NCBI GenBank assembly: GCA_963974345.1
Contig: CAXBBW010000001.1
Location: forward strand, 124,001-188,000
Source of the DNA: RHLJ01 sp963974345
Lineage (GTDB): Bacteria > Bacteroidota > Rhodothermia > Balneolales > Balneolaceae
Length of the DNA: 64,000 nt
Reading direction: 5' to 3'
Shown here: one piece after another, positions 8,858 to 16,775 of the stretch
How positions within the stretch are numbered: position 1 is the first letter of the stretch
Layout of the letters: every line of letters begins with the position of its first letter
The notes under the pieces: model-generated
What the model was told of the DNA's origin: nothing
Database searches by the model: none
Seen by the model: the letters and a program-made list of their open reading frames with translations, nothing else
Translations under genes and position numbers: made by a program

Positions 8858-10009
8858 TTAATTAATAGGTATTTGGATAAAAAAAGTAGTTCCTACTCCT
8901 TCTTCCGATTCTACCCATACTTTTCCTTGGTGGATATTAACATATTTTTCAACAACGTCTAAGCCTAATCCAGTACCAATTTCACCTTCAGTCCCTAAAT
9001 TTGATATACCCTTAGAACTCCGATCAAGCCCAAAAAGTTTGTTTACTAAATTATGTTGAATTCCAATCCCTGTATCTTTCACTTTAAACGAAATTAGTTC
9101 ATTATTTGACGTAACAAATAAACTTACCGTACCACTACGTGTCGTAAACTTTAAGGCATTGGAAACAAGATTATTTAAAGCGATTTCAATTTTGGTATGA
9201 TCTAATTCGACCTTATTCTTTTTTATATTATCTACTAGGTTTAGGTTAATACCTTTAAGAATAGCTTTTGGTTCATTTACAGAAATAACTTTATCGACTA
9301 AATCTTTAAGGTACCCTTCAGTTGCATTTAATTTTTCTTCACTTTTTGCATGGTTCTCATTGTCTAATACCTTCTCTACCATATCCATAAGCTTTCTGCC
9401 ACTTTGTTCCATTGCAATAAGCATTTTGGTTACTTCCTCTTTAGGAAGTTCTGGGTTTTCTTTTATAAGATTTGCCAAACCAACAATTCCAGTAAGCGGA
9501 TTCTTTATATCATGACTTACAATTCTTACAAGCTGATCTTTTTTGTTATTGATTTCTCTAAGTTCAACTTCAGTTTTACGAAGAATTTCAATTCGCTCAT
9601 CTCTTTCTTTTTGGAGCTTACTTAAAAATAAATGAGTTCTTATTCGTGCTAAAACTTCATCTTTTTGATATGGCTTAGTGATATAGTCAACTCCACCTAC
9701 TTCAAATCCTTCTACTTTATCACTTGTCTCTGAAAGTGCACTTAAAAATATGATTGGAATAGATTTAAGTTCATCATCTTCATTGACTTTCTTACAGACC
9801 TCATACCCAGTCATATCTGGCATCATTATATCTAATAATACTAAATCAGGTTTTCGACCTTTTATAAGCTCAATAGCATCAGTGCCATTAAATGCTACTA
9901 TTGGCGAAAAACCCGCATCACGTAGAACATGCGAAAGTAATTTTATATTCGCCTCGGTGTCATCAACAATAAGAATTAAAAATTCAGATGGGACAATCTG
10001 GAATTGCAT
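8858..10009 (-). CDS. Hybrid receiver-histidine kinase (REC-HisKA-HATPase)
   Basis: 383 residues, no membrane segment. Receiver domain 10-128 with D16/D17, D60 in LLDIMMPD and K112 in TKPY. A short helical linker (130-160) leads to HisKA with phospho-acceptor H166 in VSHDIKNPL, then a HATPase domain with N-box NNLVSNALKF (279-288), DTGIG (312-316) and GTGLGL (345-350). All catalytic motifs are intact, so this should be an active soluble kinase whose own N-terminal receiver tunes activity. It is the first gene of the Pel-like operon. Start ATG at 10009. Partner is probably the REC-GAF protein encoded next. Confidence 0.9.
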   Translation of the reverse strand: MQFQIVPSEFLILIVDDTEANIKLLSHVLRDAGFSPIVAFNGTDAIELIKGRKPDLVLLDIMMPDMTGYEVCKKVNEDDELKSIPIIFLSALSETSDKVEGFEVGGVDYITKPYQKDEVLARIRTHLFLSKLQKERDERIEILRKTEVELREINNKKDQLVRIVSHDIKNPLTGIVGLANLIKENPELPKEEVTKMLIAMEQSGRKLMDMVEKVLDNENHAKSEEKLNATEGYLKDLVDKVISVNEPKAILKGINLNLVDNIKKNKVELDHTKIEIALNNLVSNALKFTTRSGTVSLFVTSNNELISFKVKDTGIGIQHNLVNKLFGLDRSSKGISNLGTEGEIGTGLGLDVVEKYVNIHQGKVWVESEEGVGTTFFIQIPIN

Positions 10010-10043
10010 ACAGTTAGTAATATTAGTAAACCTGAAACAGTAA

Positions 10044-10087
10044 TAATCTATCGAATAATTAGTTAGCTTGAAACTATAAATAGATTA
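10044..10087. promoter_or_regulatory. Dyad in the divergent promoter region of the Pel-like operon
   Basis: The 134-base region 10010-10143 separates the leftward operon from a rightward gene. It contains an inverted repeat, TAATCTAT at 10044-10051 and ATAGATTA at 10080-10087, 28 bases apart. It could be an operator shared by both promoters. The region is AT-rich, so chance is a real possibility; no promoter boxes are convincing. Confidence 0.25.
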
Positions 10088-10143
10088 AATACGTCTCATA
10101 TAAGATAGTTCTAAGTTAATTGGTAAAAAAATAAGTTCTTTCT

Positions 10144-10644
10144 ATGAAAAATCTAAACATTATTAGCTTCTTTACATTATTTCTTTCCATTGCTTTCTCC
10201 CACACTGCATATTCGAATTCAACTCCTGGAGCTAAAAAAATACTTTTTGAAATTACAGATAGATATAACGAAGTAAAGCTTGGAATAACTGAAAGCACCG
10301 TTTATATGATTTTTAGTGAACAGGTTCGAGACATTGCAAATAGAAATTTTATTTCTCTACATAATATTGATTCTCACACTTTTTTAGATTCAGATGGTAA
10401 TTTTATTACTGGCAATGTTAATTACTTAGAATCCAACAAAATTGAGTTTAATAAAAGTGAAATTTCTGAAATTAATTTTAATAATGGAAAGTTAAACTTT
10501 GGATATAAATCGAACCCAAAAATAGGCTTCGAAGATATCTATTCGTATAATGGAACTAAAGTGATAGAAAACTTCTACATAGAAGATGTAGAAGAATTTA
10601 TTCTTACTTTTTCAACTATTTTTAAAGACAATTTTTCACATTAA
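10144..10644 (+). CDS. Hypothetical exported protein
   Basis: 166 residues beginning with a clear signal peptide (hydrophobic to about residue 20, then a likely SPase I site after SHTAYS). The mature part is polar, asparagine- and phenylalanine-rich and mostly predicted beta. No family is recognised. It is transcribed away from the Pel-like operon across a short divergent region, so a connection through shared regulation is possible but not shown. There is no cysteine at the cleavage site, so it is not a lipoprotein; likely periplasmic or surface-located. Confidence 0.6.
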   Translation: MKNLNIISFFTLFLSIAFSHTAYSNSTPGAKKILFEITDRYNEVKLGITESTVYMIFSEQVRDIANRNFISLHNIDSHTFLDSDGNFITGNVNYLESNKIEFNKSEISEINFNNGKLNFGYKSNPKIGFEDIYSYNGTKVIENFYIEDVEEFILTFSTIFKDNFSH

Positions 10645-10695
10645 GTGTAACATTAGATAATAAAAGATACTCCTTTTAAGAAAAAAGGAGTCGCA

Positions 10696-11280
10696 ATGCT
10701 GAGGTTTATACTGCTAGGTATAATAGCATTTTCAGGATTTTATGTTTGGACTGTTTTCCCTATACACCATGGACCTGGAGAAATAACACCAAATAAGCCA
10801 AAATTGGAACGGGTATCATGGGAAAAACCCTTCCAATTCAAGGATGCAAAAGTTATACCCCTTCGAAAAATCATTGGAGAAGTACGAGTAATAGAAAAAA
10901 AACGTTATTTTTTTGATAATAAAAGACATTACTCACCTGCAGATGTTTTAGTAGGCTGGAAGGCTTTGTCAGACGAAAGAAATTTAGATCATATTCATTT
11001 TTCATTAGATGATAGATATTTCGAATATGAATTTATTAAGCCGCCCCTACCGGTTAAAGAGATTCTTAGTCAAATAGATTTATGGCATCTTGTACCTTCT
11101 AATGAGGTTGTTGATACTCAAATCAAAAAACTTCGAAAAGGAAGTGTAATAAGCGTTGAAGGTTATATTATTGATTTAGAGCCTGAAACTAAATATGCAT
11201 GGCGCTCTGAACTTATAAGCCCAAAAAATCAGAACTTTAAGAATACAATTATTTGGATAACTGAACTTAAAGTAAAATAG
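10696..11280 (+). CDS. Hypothetical membrane-anchored protein
   Basis: 194 residues with one N-terminal membrane segment (about 3-20) and a large probably periplasmic part. The C-terminal half contains GSVISVEGYIIDLE followed by a tryptophan-rich WRSEL strand, a pattern I associate with small widely distributed uncharacterised proteins that end in a similar W-x-S-x-L motif; no function is known to me. A good ribosome binding site (AAAAAAGGAG) precedes the ATG at 10696. It stands 51 bases after the preceding gene and 93 before the cold-shock gene. Confidence 0.6.
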   Translation: MLRFILLGIIAFSGFYVWTVFPIHHGPGEITPNKPKLERVSWEKPFQFKDAKVIPLRKIIGEVRVIEKKRYFFDNKRHYSPADVLVGWKALSDERNLDHIHFSLDDRYFEYEFIKPPLPVKEILSQIDLWHLVPSNEVVDTQIKKLRKGSVISVEGYIIDLEPETKYAWRSELISPKNQNFKNTIIWITELKVK

Positions 11281-11373
11281 AATCTTTTTCTGATACTTTT
11301 TACTTGAATTGATCCTGAAATAGCGGTTTATTTAAGTACTTGCTTAATCGGGTCAGAAATCAGGAAAAATATC

Positions 11374-11616
11374 ATGTCGTCAAATTCAAAACATACTGGA
11401 ATTGTAAAGTGGTTTCATAATATTAAGGGCTATGGCTTTATTAGCTCTGAAGCAGATGATGAAATCTTTGTTCACTACTCAGAAATAAAATCTGATGGGT
11501 TTAAAAAACTAAAACGTGGTGAAAAAGTAGAATTTATATTAGACACTGGAGAAAAAGGGTTTTTAGCTAGAGATGTTTCATTAATCGAAAATGAAGATGA
11601 TTCTGATATCTTTTAA
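11374..11616 (+). CDS. Cold-shock-domain protein
   Basis: 80 residues, a single cold-shock (OB-fold) domain. The N-terminal TGIVKWFHNIKGYGFIS contains RNP1 (KGYGFIS) and DEIFVHYS is RNP2, both needed for single-stranded nucleic acid binding. Length is slightly more than the 66-70 of classical Csp because of an acidic tail (ENEDDSD). It likely acts as an RNA chaperone in the cytosol. The 93-base upstream spacer contains TCCTGA and TCAGGA complementary blocks, which could fold in the leader; such leaders regulate csp genes in other bacteria, but here this is only a possibility. Confidence 0.9.
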   Translation: MSSNSKHTGIVKWFHNIKGYGFISSEADDEIFVHYSEIKSDGFKKLKRGEKVEFILDTGEKGFLARDVSLIENEDDSDIF

Positions 11617-11622
11617 ACCTAT

Positions 11623-11952
11623 ATGAAATGGATTAAGGATTCTATTCTAGATATTATAATCTTCTTAGTAATTATTGGTTATTCAATTACTTCTAATGAA
11701 ATAATCGAGATATCTTTATGGGTTTATACAATATTGTTGCTTGTAGGTAAAGTCTCTTACTTTTTTGTTGGTTTTCTACAATCTAAAGCACAGAAAACAA
11801 ATGTACCAAAGTGGTTCTATCACAGTATCTATATTTCTAGTATTATTTTGTTAATTCTCTCCAAAAATTATTATCTATCTATAGCATGGTCAATAGTTTG
11901 GATACTCTCATTTGTTCCTTCTTTTATTGAGAACAACAAGGCGGTAAAGTGA
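11623..11952 (+). CDS. Small integral membrane protein
   Basis: 109 residues, four hydrophobic segments (about 8-20, 27-48, 62-82, 85-102) joined by short loops. It starts 6 bases after the cold-shock gene stop, suggesting co-transcription. No family is recognised and no catalytic residues stand out. The overall plan is that of a small inner-membrane protein. It ends shortly before the PagL-like gene. Confidence 0.55.
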   Translation: MKWIKDSILDIIIFLVIIGYSITSNEIIEISLWVYTILLLVGKVSYFFVGFLQSKAQKTNVPKWFYHSIYISSIILLILSKNYYLSIAWSIVWILSFVPSFIENNKAVK

Positions 11953-11990
11953 TTTGTTATACCCTACATTTTTGACTAATTATTTTTTTG

Positions 11991-12587
11991 ATGTTGTTCA
12001 CAAAAAGTGTTCTATTTTTCCTTCTTATATTTTTTTCAATTCAAGTTTATTCTCAGGAGAATCTAAATCCTAAGAACCAACTACTTTTGGTGTCAGGCTA
12101 CTCTCCAATTTCAGTTCGTTTACTTGGTAAAACGCCCAACTCATTATCTTCTATAATAAAATTTGAGTTTAGAAGAATAACGAAGCTATTATTTTTGGGT
12201 GAACCTCTTTACTATCAATTTGGTGTAATTCCGTATATACAGTTCGAATATCCGAAAAGGGATAATGGCGACAGAAAAGATTTAGTAAATGGGTTCGGTT
12301 TATCTCCTTTCGGTTTAGGAATTCATAAACATGTGTTCAAAAAATTTAACTATACCCTCTATTCTTACGGCGGAATTATACTCATAGATAAAAGATTCCC
12401 AACAGATAAAGGTAGAAGACTTAATTATACTTTTAGTTTATCTGCCGATGCTGTTTATAGATTGACGAATCTTTTTTCTTTATCTTTAGGATATAAATTT
12501 CATCATATTTCTAACGCACAAACTGGAAAAGAAAATCCAGGTTTGGATTCAAATTTTATCACTATTTCATTAATCATATCTAAGTAA
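11991..12587 (+). CDS. PagL-like lipid A 3-O-deacylase (acyloxyacyl hydrolase)
   Basis: 198 residues with an N-terminal signal peptide (cleavage after SIQVYS) and beta-strand-rich remainder, fitting an eight-stranded outer-membrane barrel. Near the C-terminus FHHISNAQTG followed by NPGLDSNF matches the PagL active-site region (H-x-S-N with downstream N-x-G-x-D), and an acidic residue lies between as expected for the catalytic triad. PagL removes the 3-O acyl chain of lipid A at the outer leaflet. The ATG at 11991 is preferred over the TTG immediately before it. The gene is 3 bases ahead of the cyclophilin gene. Family assignment is good; activity is untested. Confidence 0.75.
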   Translation: MLFTKSVLFFLLIFFSIQVYSQENLNPKNQLLLVSGYSPISVRLLGKTPNSLSSIIKFEFRRITKLLFLGEPLYYQFGVIPYIQFEYPKRDNGDRKDLVNGFGLSPFGLGIHKHVFKKFNYTLYSYGGIILIDKRFPTDKGRRLNYTFSLSADAVYRLTNLFSLSLGYKFHHISNAQTGKENPGLDSNFITISLIISK

Positions 12588-12590
12588 ACC

Positions 12591-13115
12591 ATGTCATTGA
12601 AAGCAATATTTAAAACTTCTAAGGGCACCATTAACGTAACCTTGTTTGAAGAAAAAACACCAAAAACAGTAGCTAACTTTGTAAACCTTTCAACTAAAGG
12701 ATACTATAATGGTTTAAGTTTCCACAGGGTGATAAATGATTTTATGGTACAGGGTGGTTGCCCAAATGGTGATGGTCGTGGAGGTCCAGGATATGTTTTT
12801 GAGGATGAATTTAATTCTGAACTGATTCATGATAAACCTGGAAAGCTATCTATGGCAAATGCAGGTCCCGGAACAAATGGAAGTCAATTTTTTATTACTC
12901 ATGTTGCTACTCCGTGGCTAGATGGTCGTCATACCGTGTTTGGTGAAGTAGATTCTGAGGAGGATCAATCTATTGTAAATTCAATTATTCAAGGTGACTC
13001 TATTGAATCTATAACAATAGAGGGAGATTATTCTGACCTTCTTTCTGAAGTAAAAGAAGTTAGCCCATGGAATGAAGCACTTAATGATCGTTTTCCTGAT
13101 TTGAGTGATACTTAA
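12591..13115 (+). CDS. Cyclophilin-type peptidyl-prolyl isomerase
   Basis: 174 residues covering one cyclophilin domain. Motifs include FHRVINDFMVQGG (catalytic arginine in FHRV, Q in VQGG), GTNGSQFFIT and WLDGRHTVFGEV. No signal peptide, so cytosolic. The last 20 residues extend beyond the usual domain and are acidic. It begins 3 bases after the PagL-like gene and ends 8 before the channel gene, so all three are probably one transcript. Role: proline isomerisation in protein folding. Confidence 0.93.
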   Translation: MSLKAIFKTSKGTINVTLFEEKTPKTVANFVNLSTKGYYNGLSFHRVINDFMVQGGCPNGDGRGGPGYVFEDEFNSELIHDKPGKLSMANAGPGTNGSQFFITHVATPWLDGRHTVFGEVDSEEDQSIVNSIIQGDSIESITIEGDYSDLLSEVKEVSPWNEALNDRFPDLSDT

Positions 13116-13123
13116 TCAGTATT

Positions 13124-13948
13124 ATGATTCCACAATTTGACAACAAGCCTCAAAATGGATGGCGTAGAGATCTCTACATCATAATTTTTGATGCTGATAC
13201 TAAGCTAGGTAAAGCATTTGATGTTGCTCTTATTCTAGCTATATCTTTAAGTGTACTTGTAGTTATGCTTGATAGCATATCAAGTGTTCGTAGTGAATAT
13301 GGAGTGCTTTTAAAAATAGCTGAATGGGCATTTACGTTTATTTTTACTGTAGAATACATTCTTAGATTAATTTGCTTAAGAATCCCTTCAAAATATGCGT
13401 TAAGCTTTTTTGGAATTATAGACATTCTTGCAATTTTACCAACTTATCTAAGTCTATTAATGCCAGGTACTCATTATTTAACCGCTATACGAATTCTTAG
13501 GTTATTAAGAATATTTAGAGTGCTCAAACTAGTAAAGTACTTAAATGAAGCCAACTACCTTAGTACTGCTTTGATTGCTAGTAGAAGAAAAATATCGGTT
13601 TTTCTATTCGCTGTAATCATGTTATCTATTTTTGCGGGTTCACTTATATATGTTATTGAAGGTCAAGAAAATGGGTTTACTAGCATTCCTACAAGTATTT
13701 ATTGGGCAATCGTTACATTATCAACTGTTGGGTTTGGAGACTTAGCACCAGCAACTGCTTTGGGTAAGCTTATAGCTTCAATAATTATGATAATGGGATA
13801 TGGAATAATTGCTGTACCTACCGGTATTGTTAGCTATGAAATGTCAAGGGTAAATCAGAATAAAAAGGTTTGCTCTAATTGTAACCTTAAAGAACATGAA
13901 GAAGACGCCGTCTTTTGTAAAAATTGTGGGGTAAGACTACCTCAATAA
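13124..13948 (+). CDS. Voltage-gated potassium-type channel with C-terminal zinc ribbon
   Basis: 274 residues. A full voltage-sensor domain is visible: S1 about 33-50, S2 66-82, S3 92-112, and an S4 helix (123-139) with basic residues every third position. The pore follows, with selectivity filter TVGFGD at 201-206 and S6 at 213-236. The tail (250-268) holds two Cys-x2-Cys pairs (C250, C253, C265, C268), a small zinc ribbon, in place of the RCK or cyclic-nucleotide domains of better known bacterial channels. Expected to be a homotetramer in the inner membrane. The zinc ribbon could help tetramerisation or sensing; its role is unknown. Confidence 0.9.
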   Translation: MIPQFDNKPQNGWRRDLYIIIFDADTKLGKAFDVALILAISLSVLVVMLDSISSVRSEYGVLLKIAEWAFTFIFTVEYILRLICLRIPSKYALSFFGIIDILAILPTYLSLLMPGTHYLTAIRILRLLRIFRVLKLVKYLNEANYLSTALIASRRKISVFLFAVIMLSIFAGSLIYVIEGQENGFTSIPTSIYWAIVTLSTVGFGDLAPATALGKLIASIIMIMGYGIIAVPTGIVSYEMSRVNQNKKVCSNCNLKEHEEDAVFCKNCGVRLPQ

Positions 13949-14005
13949 CGAAACTTTTGTTTCATATTCCGTAGTAGATTCAAATAAATTTGATTCACAA
14001 GCTTT

Positions 14006-15490
14006 ATGGATATACGGAAAAAACTTTACGGGCTTTTAGCATTACTTTCTTTGTTATCATTCACATCTACACTAGTTGCCCAAAACAGTATTGATGATCT
14101 AAAATTTAGAAAGTGGAGAATAACTCTCTTCCCTCCAGTAAGTACTAATGGTACTCAATCTGTAAATTATTCAGCTAAGTATTCAATAAATTTATTAGCT
14201 GGGTACCACGGAGCGTTAGATGGTTATGAAGTTGGAGCCCTATTCAATTATACCAAATACTATTCCTCTGGATTTCAGTTATCAGGTTTAGCAAATCTAA
14301 CAAATGGTGAAATGGAAGGTTTTAATGTCACTGGTGGTGTAAATTATGCAAAAGAATATATGGCAGGTATTCAGTTAGCTGGTTTAGCAAATATTTCAGA
14401 TGATAGAATTGAAGGCTTACAATTTGCAGGTTTTGTTAACTATTCACAAAGAGGGTCGTCTGGTTTACAAGCTGCAGGTTTTGCAAATATCAGTAGTTCA
14501 GATATTGAAGGGTTGCAAGCAGCTAGTCTTTTTAACTTCACAAAAGATGATATTTCAGGACTTCAAAGTGCTGGAATTTTTAATTTTGCCGGTGATTATG
14601 TAGAAGGATTACAAGCTGCAGGAGTTTTCAACTTCGCTGGAAGTGGGATATCAGGTCTTCAAGCTGCGGGATTTGCAAATGCTTCCCTTGGTAATATTGA
14701 AGGACTTCTAGCTTCAGGTTTTATTAATTATGCAGGTGAGGATGCAAGTGGATTACTAGCATCGGGTGGGTTTAATATTGGAAATAATATTGAAGGGTTA
14801 GCAGCTGCAGGTATAGGCAACTTTGCCTACTCAATGGAGGGATTGCAAATAGCAGGGATAAACATGTCGAATGAAGCTGTAGGATTACAAATTGGGATTC
14901 TAAATATTGCTAAAGAATTCGAGGGTGTTTCTATAGGTTTATTAAGCATTTATGGAAATGGTCGTAAGAATGTTGATGTACGTTTTTCTGATGCAGGTTT
15001 TACTGAAATCGGAATTACAACTGGTACTCACAGGGTTTATAATTCTTTTCTTTTAGGTTATAATACTCTTTTAGACAGAGATGTTTACCGTATTGGTCTT
15101 GCAATTGGGTTAGAAAAAAATATTCAAGACTCTTTTGAAAATATTGAAAGTACTACACTATTTGTAAATCAGGAGTTTAGCCTACATCACATTATTGAAG
15201 GAGATTGGTCTAGCCAAAAAAACAGAATACTATCTTATAAATATCTTCTTGGGAATAGATTTAATAATGGATTTTCAATTTATGCTGGATGGAGTTTAAA
15301 TATGCAGGTTACAAGAATTGATGAAGCTAAAGATTATACTTGGTATAGCTTTTGGTCTCCAACTCGAAAAGGAAAACAATATCGTTTTTGGATTGGAGCT
15401 ACTGTTGGAATTCGATTATTTCACCAAAAAAACCTTCCATTAATTAGCGATAATTTTGATAATGATTGGGGCTGGGGAAGAGATTGGTAA
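14006..15490 (+). CDS. Exported protein with about thirteen GLQxAG repeats (LA_2272-like surface repeat)
   Basis: 494 residues with a signal peptide cleaved after STLVAQ. From about residue 65 to 310 there are about thirteen degenerate units of 18-21 residues of the form G-[LF]-Q-x-[AS]-G-x-x-N followed by a variable acidic stretch ending in I-E or I-S. This resembles the LA_2272-type surface repeats known from Leptospira and Bacteroidota proteins. The C-terminal part (330-494) is aromatic-rich beta strands, compatible with an outer-membrane barrel or a surface-anchored domain; it ends in W-rich DNDWGWGRDW. Function unknown. The regular repeats would stack as a beta solenoid. It stands alone, with 57 bases before and 93 after. 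Confidence 0.75.
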   Translation: MDIRKKLYGLLALLSLLSFTSTLVAQNSIDDLKFRKWRITLFPPVSTNGTQSVNYSAKYSINLLAGYHGALDGYEVGALFNYTKYYSSGFQLSGLANLTNGEMEGFNVTGGVNYAKEYMAGIQLAGLANISDDRIEGLQFAGFVNYSQRGSSGLQAAGFANISSSDIEGLQAASLFNFTKDDISGLQSAGIFNFAGDYVEGLQAAGVFNFAGSGISGLQAAGFANASLGNIEGLLASGFINYAGEDASGLLASGGFNIGNNIEGLAAAGIGNFAYSMEGLQIAGINMSNEAVGLQIGILNIAKEFEGVSIGLLSIYGNGRKNVDVRFSDAGFTEIGITTGTHRVYNSFLLGYNTLLDRDVYRIGLAIGLEKNIQDSFENIESTTLFVNQEFSLHHIIEGDWSSQKNRILSYKYLLGNRFNNGFSIYAGWSLNMQVTRIDEAKDYTWYSFWSPTRKGKQYRFWIGATVGIRLFHQKNLPLISDNFDNDWGWGRDW

Positions 15491-15583
15491 TTAAGGAAAT
15501 TGATAATTGTTATTATTTTGTGATGAAGTTTAAAATTGGAATGGTTAATTACACTACTGTTGTTATAAAACTAAATTTTTATT

Positions 15584-16138
15584 ATGAAACTATTTATAAT
15601 ATCATCAGTCGCTTTAAGTACAGTATTGGTCATCTTTACCTTAAATCAACCTTCATTTTTAGCAGAAGAGCATTCTGAAAAACATTTTCATGAATTAGCT
15701 AAGTACGAATCGGTTATGGATACAATACCAGAGTCATTTCCTTATGAAAAAACTGAAGCGGAGTGGAAAGAAATCCTCACTCCTTCTCAATTTAGAATAT
15801 TAAGAAAAAAGGGAACAGAGTTTCCTTATGTAAATGAATACTTTGATTCTAAAAAAGATGGTATTTATGTTTGTGCGGGATGTGGTCAAAAGCTATATGA
15901 TTCTAATCATAAATATAAAAGTGGCACTGGATGGCCAAGTTTTTGGAAGCCAATTAATGATTCGTTAGTGGTTGAGTTAGAAGACAAAAGCTTATTCATG
16001 ACTAGAACAGAAATTGTTTGTTCTAATTGTGGTGGACACATTGGTCACGTTTTTGATGATGGACCTGAACCTACAAAATTACGCTACTGTATGAATTCAG
16101 CAGCATTGAAACTAGTTGATCGAAATAAATTACCTTAA
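15584..16138 (+). CDS. msrB: Exported peptide-methionine (R)-S-oxide reductase MsrB
   Basis: 184 residues: an N-terminal hydrophobic signal/anchor (about 4-22), a spacer and then a full MsrB domain. The structural zinc site is two Cys-x2-Cys pairs (CAGCGQ and CSNCGG), GTGWPSF is the substrate loop and the catalytic cysteine lies in RYCMNSAAL. The leader implies repair of oxidised methionine in the periplasm or at the inner membrane. It is followed by a strong intrinsic terminator, so it is probably a single-gene unit. Confidence 0.93.
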   Translation: MKLFIISSVALSTVLVIFTLNQPSFLAEEHSEKHFHELAKYESVMDTIPESFPYEKTEAEWKEILTPSQFRILRKKGTEFPYVNEYFDSKKDGIYVCAGCGQKLYDSNHKYKSGTGWPSFWKPINDSLVVELEDKSLFMTRTEIVCSNCGGHIGHVFDDGPEPTKLRYCMNSAALKLVDRNKLP

Positions 16139-16177
16139 TATAAAATTAGTATTATTTCACTTTTAAAAATTATATTT

Positions 16178-16202
16178 AAGGCGCTCATCAGCGCCTTTTT
16201 TT
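16178..16202 (+). terminator. Intrinsic terminator after msrB
   Basis: Stem AAGGCGCT (16178-16185) pairs with AGCGCCTT (16190-16197) around a 4-base loop; the transcript then runs into U-rich sequence through 16202. It is placed 40 bases after the msrB stop. Confidence 0.9.
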
Positions 16203-16218
16203 ATTTAATTGAATTTAT

Positions 16219-16746
16219 ATGACTCAAAAAACTACTGTACTTAAAAAAGCTGAATTTAATCCAAAGCTTAAGACCTATTTTAATTTGTACGGGGTATTCA
16301 TGATGCTCATCATGTTTATAACAATTCCATTTATCCCAATCTGGTTGATATTTGCACCGATATTTATCAACAAATATTTCGAGCGGTTAGAATGTGAACT
16401 TACTTCACGTTCACTCCGTTTTAAGAAAGGTTTTATTGTCCAAACTGAGAAAACAATCCCATTAGATAAAATTCAGGATTTAACTTTTAAAGAAGGTCCT
16501 CTTCTCAAAAAACTTGGATTAAGTATTCTAAGAATTGAAACAGCTGGTAATTCTGCTTCCGCAGGTGCTGATTTAAGTTTAATTGGTATTGTTGATTCAC
16601 ATGACTTCAGGCAAATGGTTTTTGATCAAAGAGATAAGGTTACAGATAATACATCTACACCTTCTCAAGAGTCTGAATCAATGGTTGAGGTATTACAAGA
16701 TATTCGTGAATCTCTCAAAAGAATTGAAGGGAGAATGAATTCTTAA
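16219..16746 (+). CDS. PH-domain (bPH2/DUF304, YdbS-like) membrane protein
   Basis: 175 residues. Two closely spaced membrane segments (about 24-50) precede a bacterial PH domain of the YdbS/YdbT type (about 55-135), with the typical strand pattern ELTSRSLRFKKG followed by KTIPLDKIQDL. The C-terminal 30 residues form a charged helix (EVLQDIRESLKRIEGR), possibly a coiled coil. Members of this family sit at the inner membrane and their function is poorly defined. Its stop codon shares a base with the ATTCT tandem repeat. Confidence 0.8.
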   Translation: MTQKTTVLKKAEFNPKLKTYFNLYGVFMMLIMFITIPFIPIWLIFAPIFINKYFERLECELTSRSLRFKKGFIVQTEKTIPLDKIQDLTFKEGPLLKKLGLSILRIETAGNSASAGADLSLIGIVDSHDFRQMVFDQRDKVTDNTSTPSQESESMVEVLQDIRESLKRIEGRMNS

Positions 16747-16775
16747 TTCTATTCTATTCTATTCTATTCTATTCT
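16746..16775. repeat. Pentanucleotide tandem repeat (ATTCT)6 between convergent genes
   Basis: Six perfect copies of ATTCT fill the junction between the PH-domain gene and the creatininase gene. It begins on the last base of the PH stop codon and overlaps the creatininase stop codon at 16769-16771 by reverse complement. Slippage would change the spacing between the genes but not either protein unless it ran into the stop. Confidence 0.95.
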
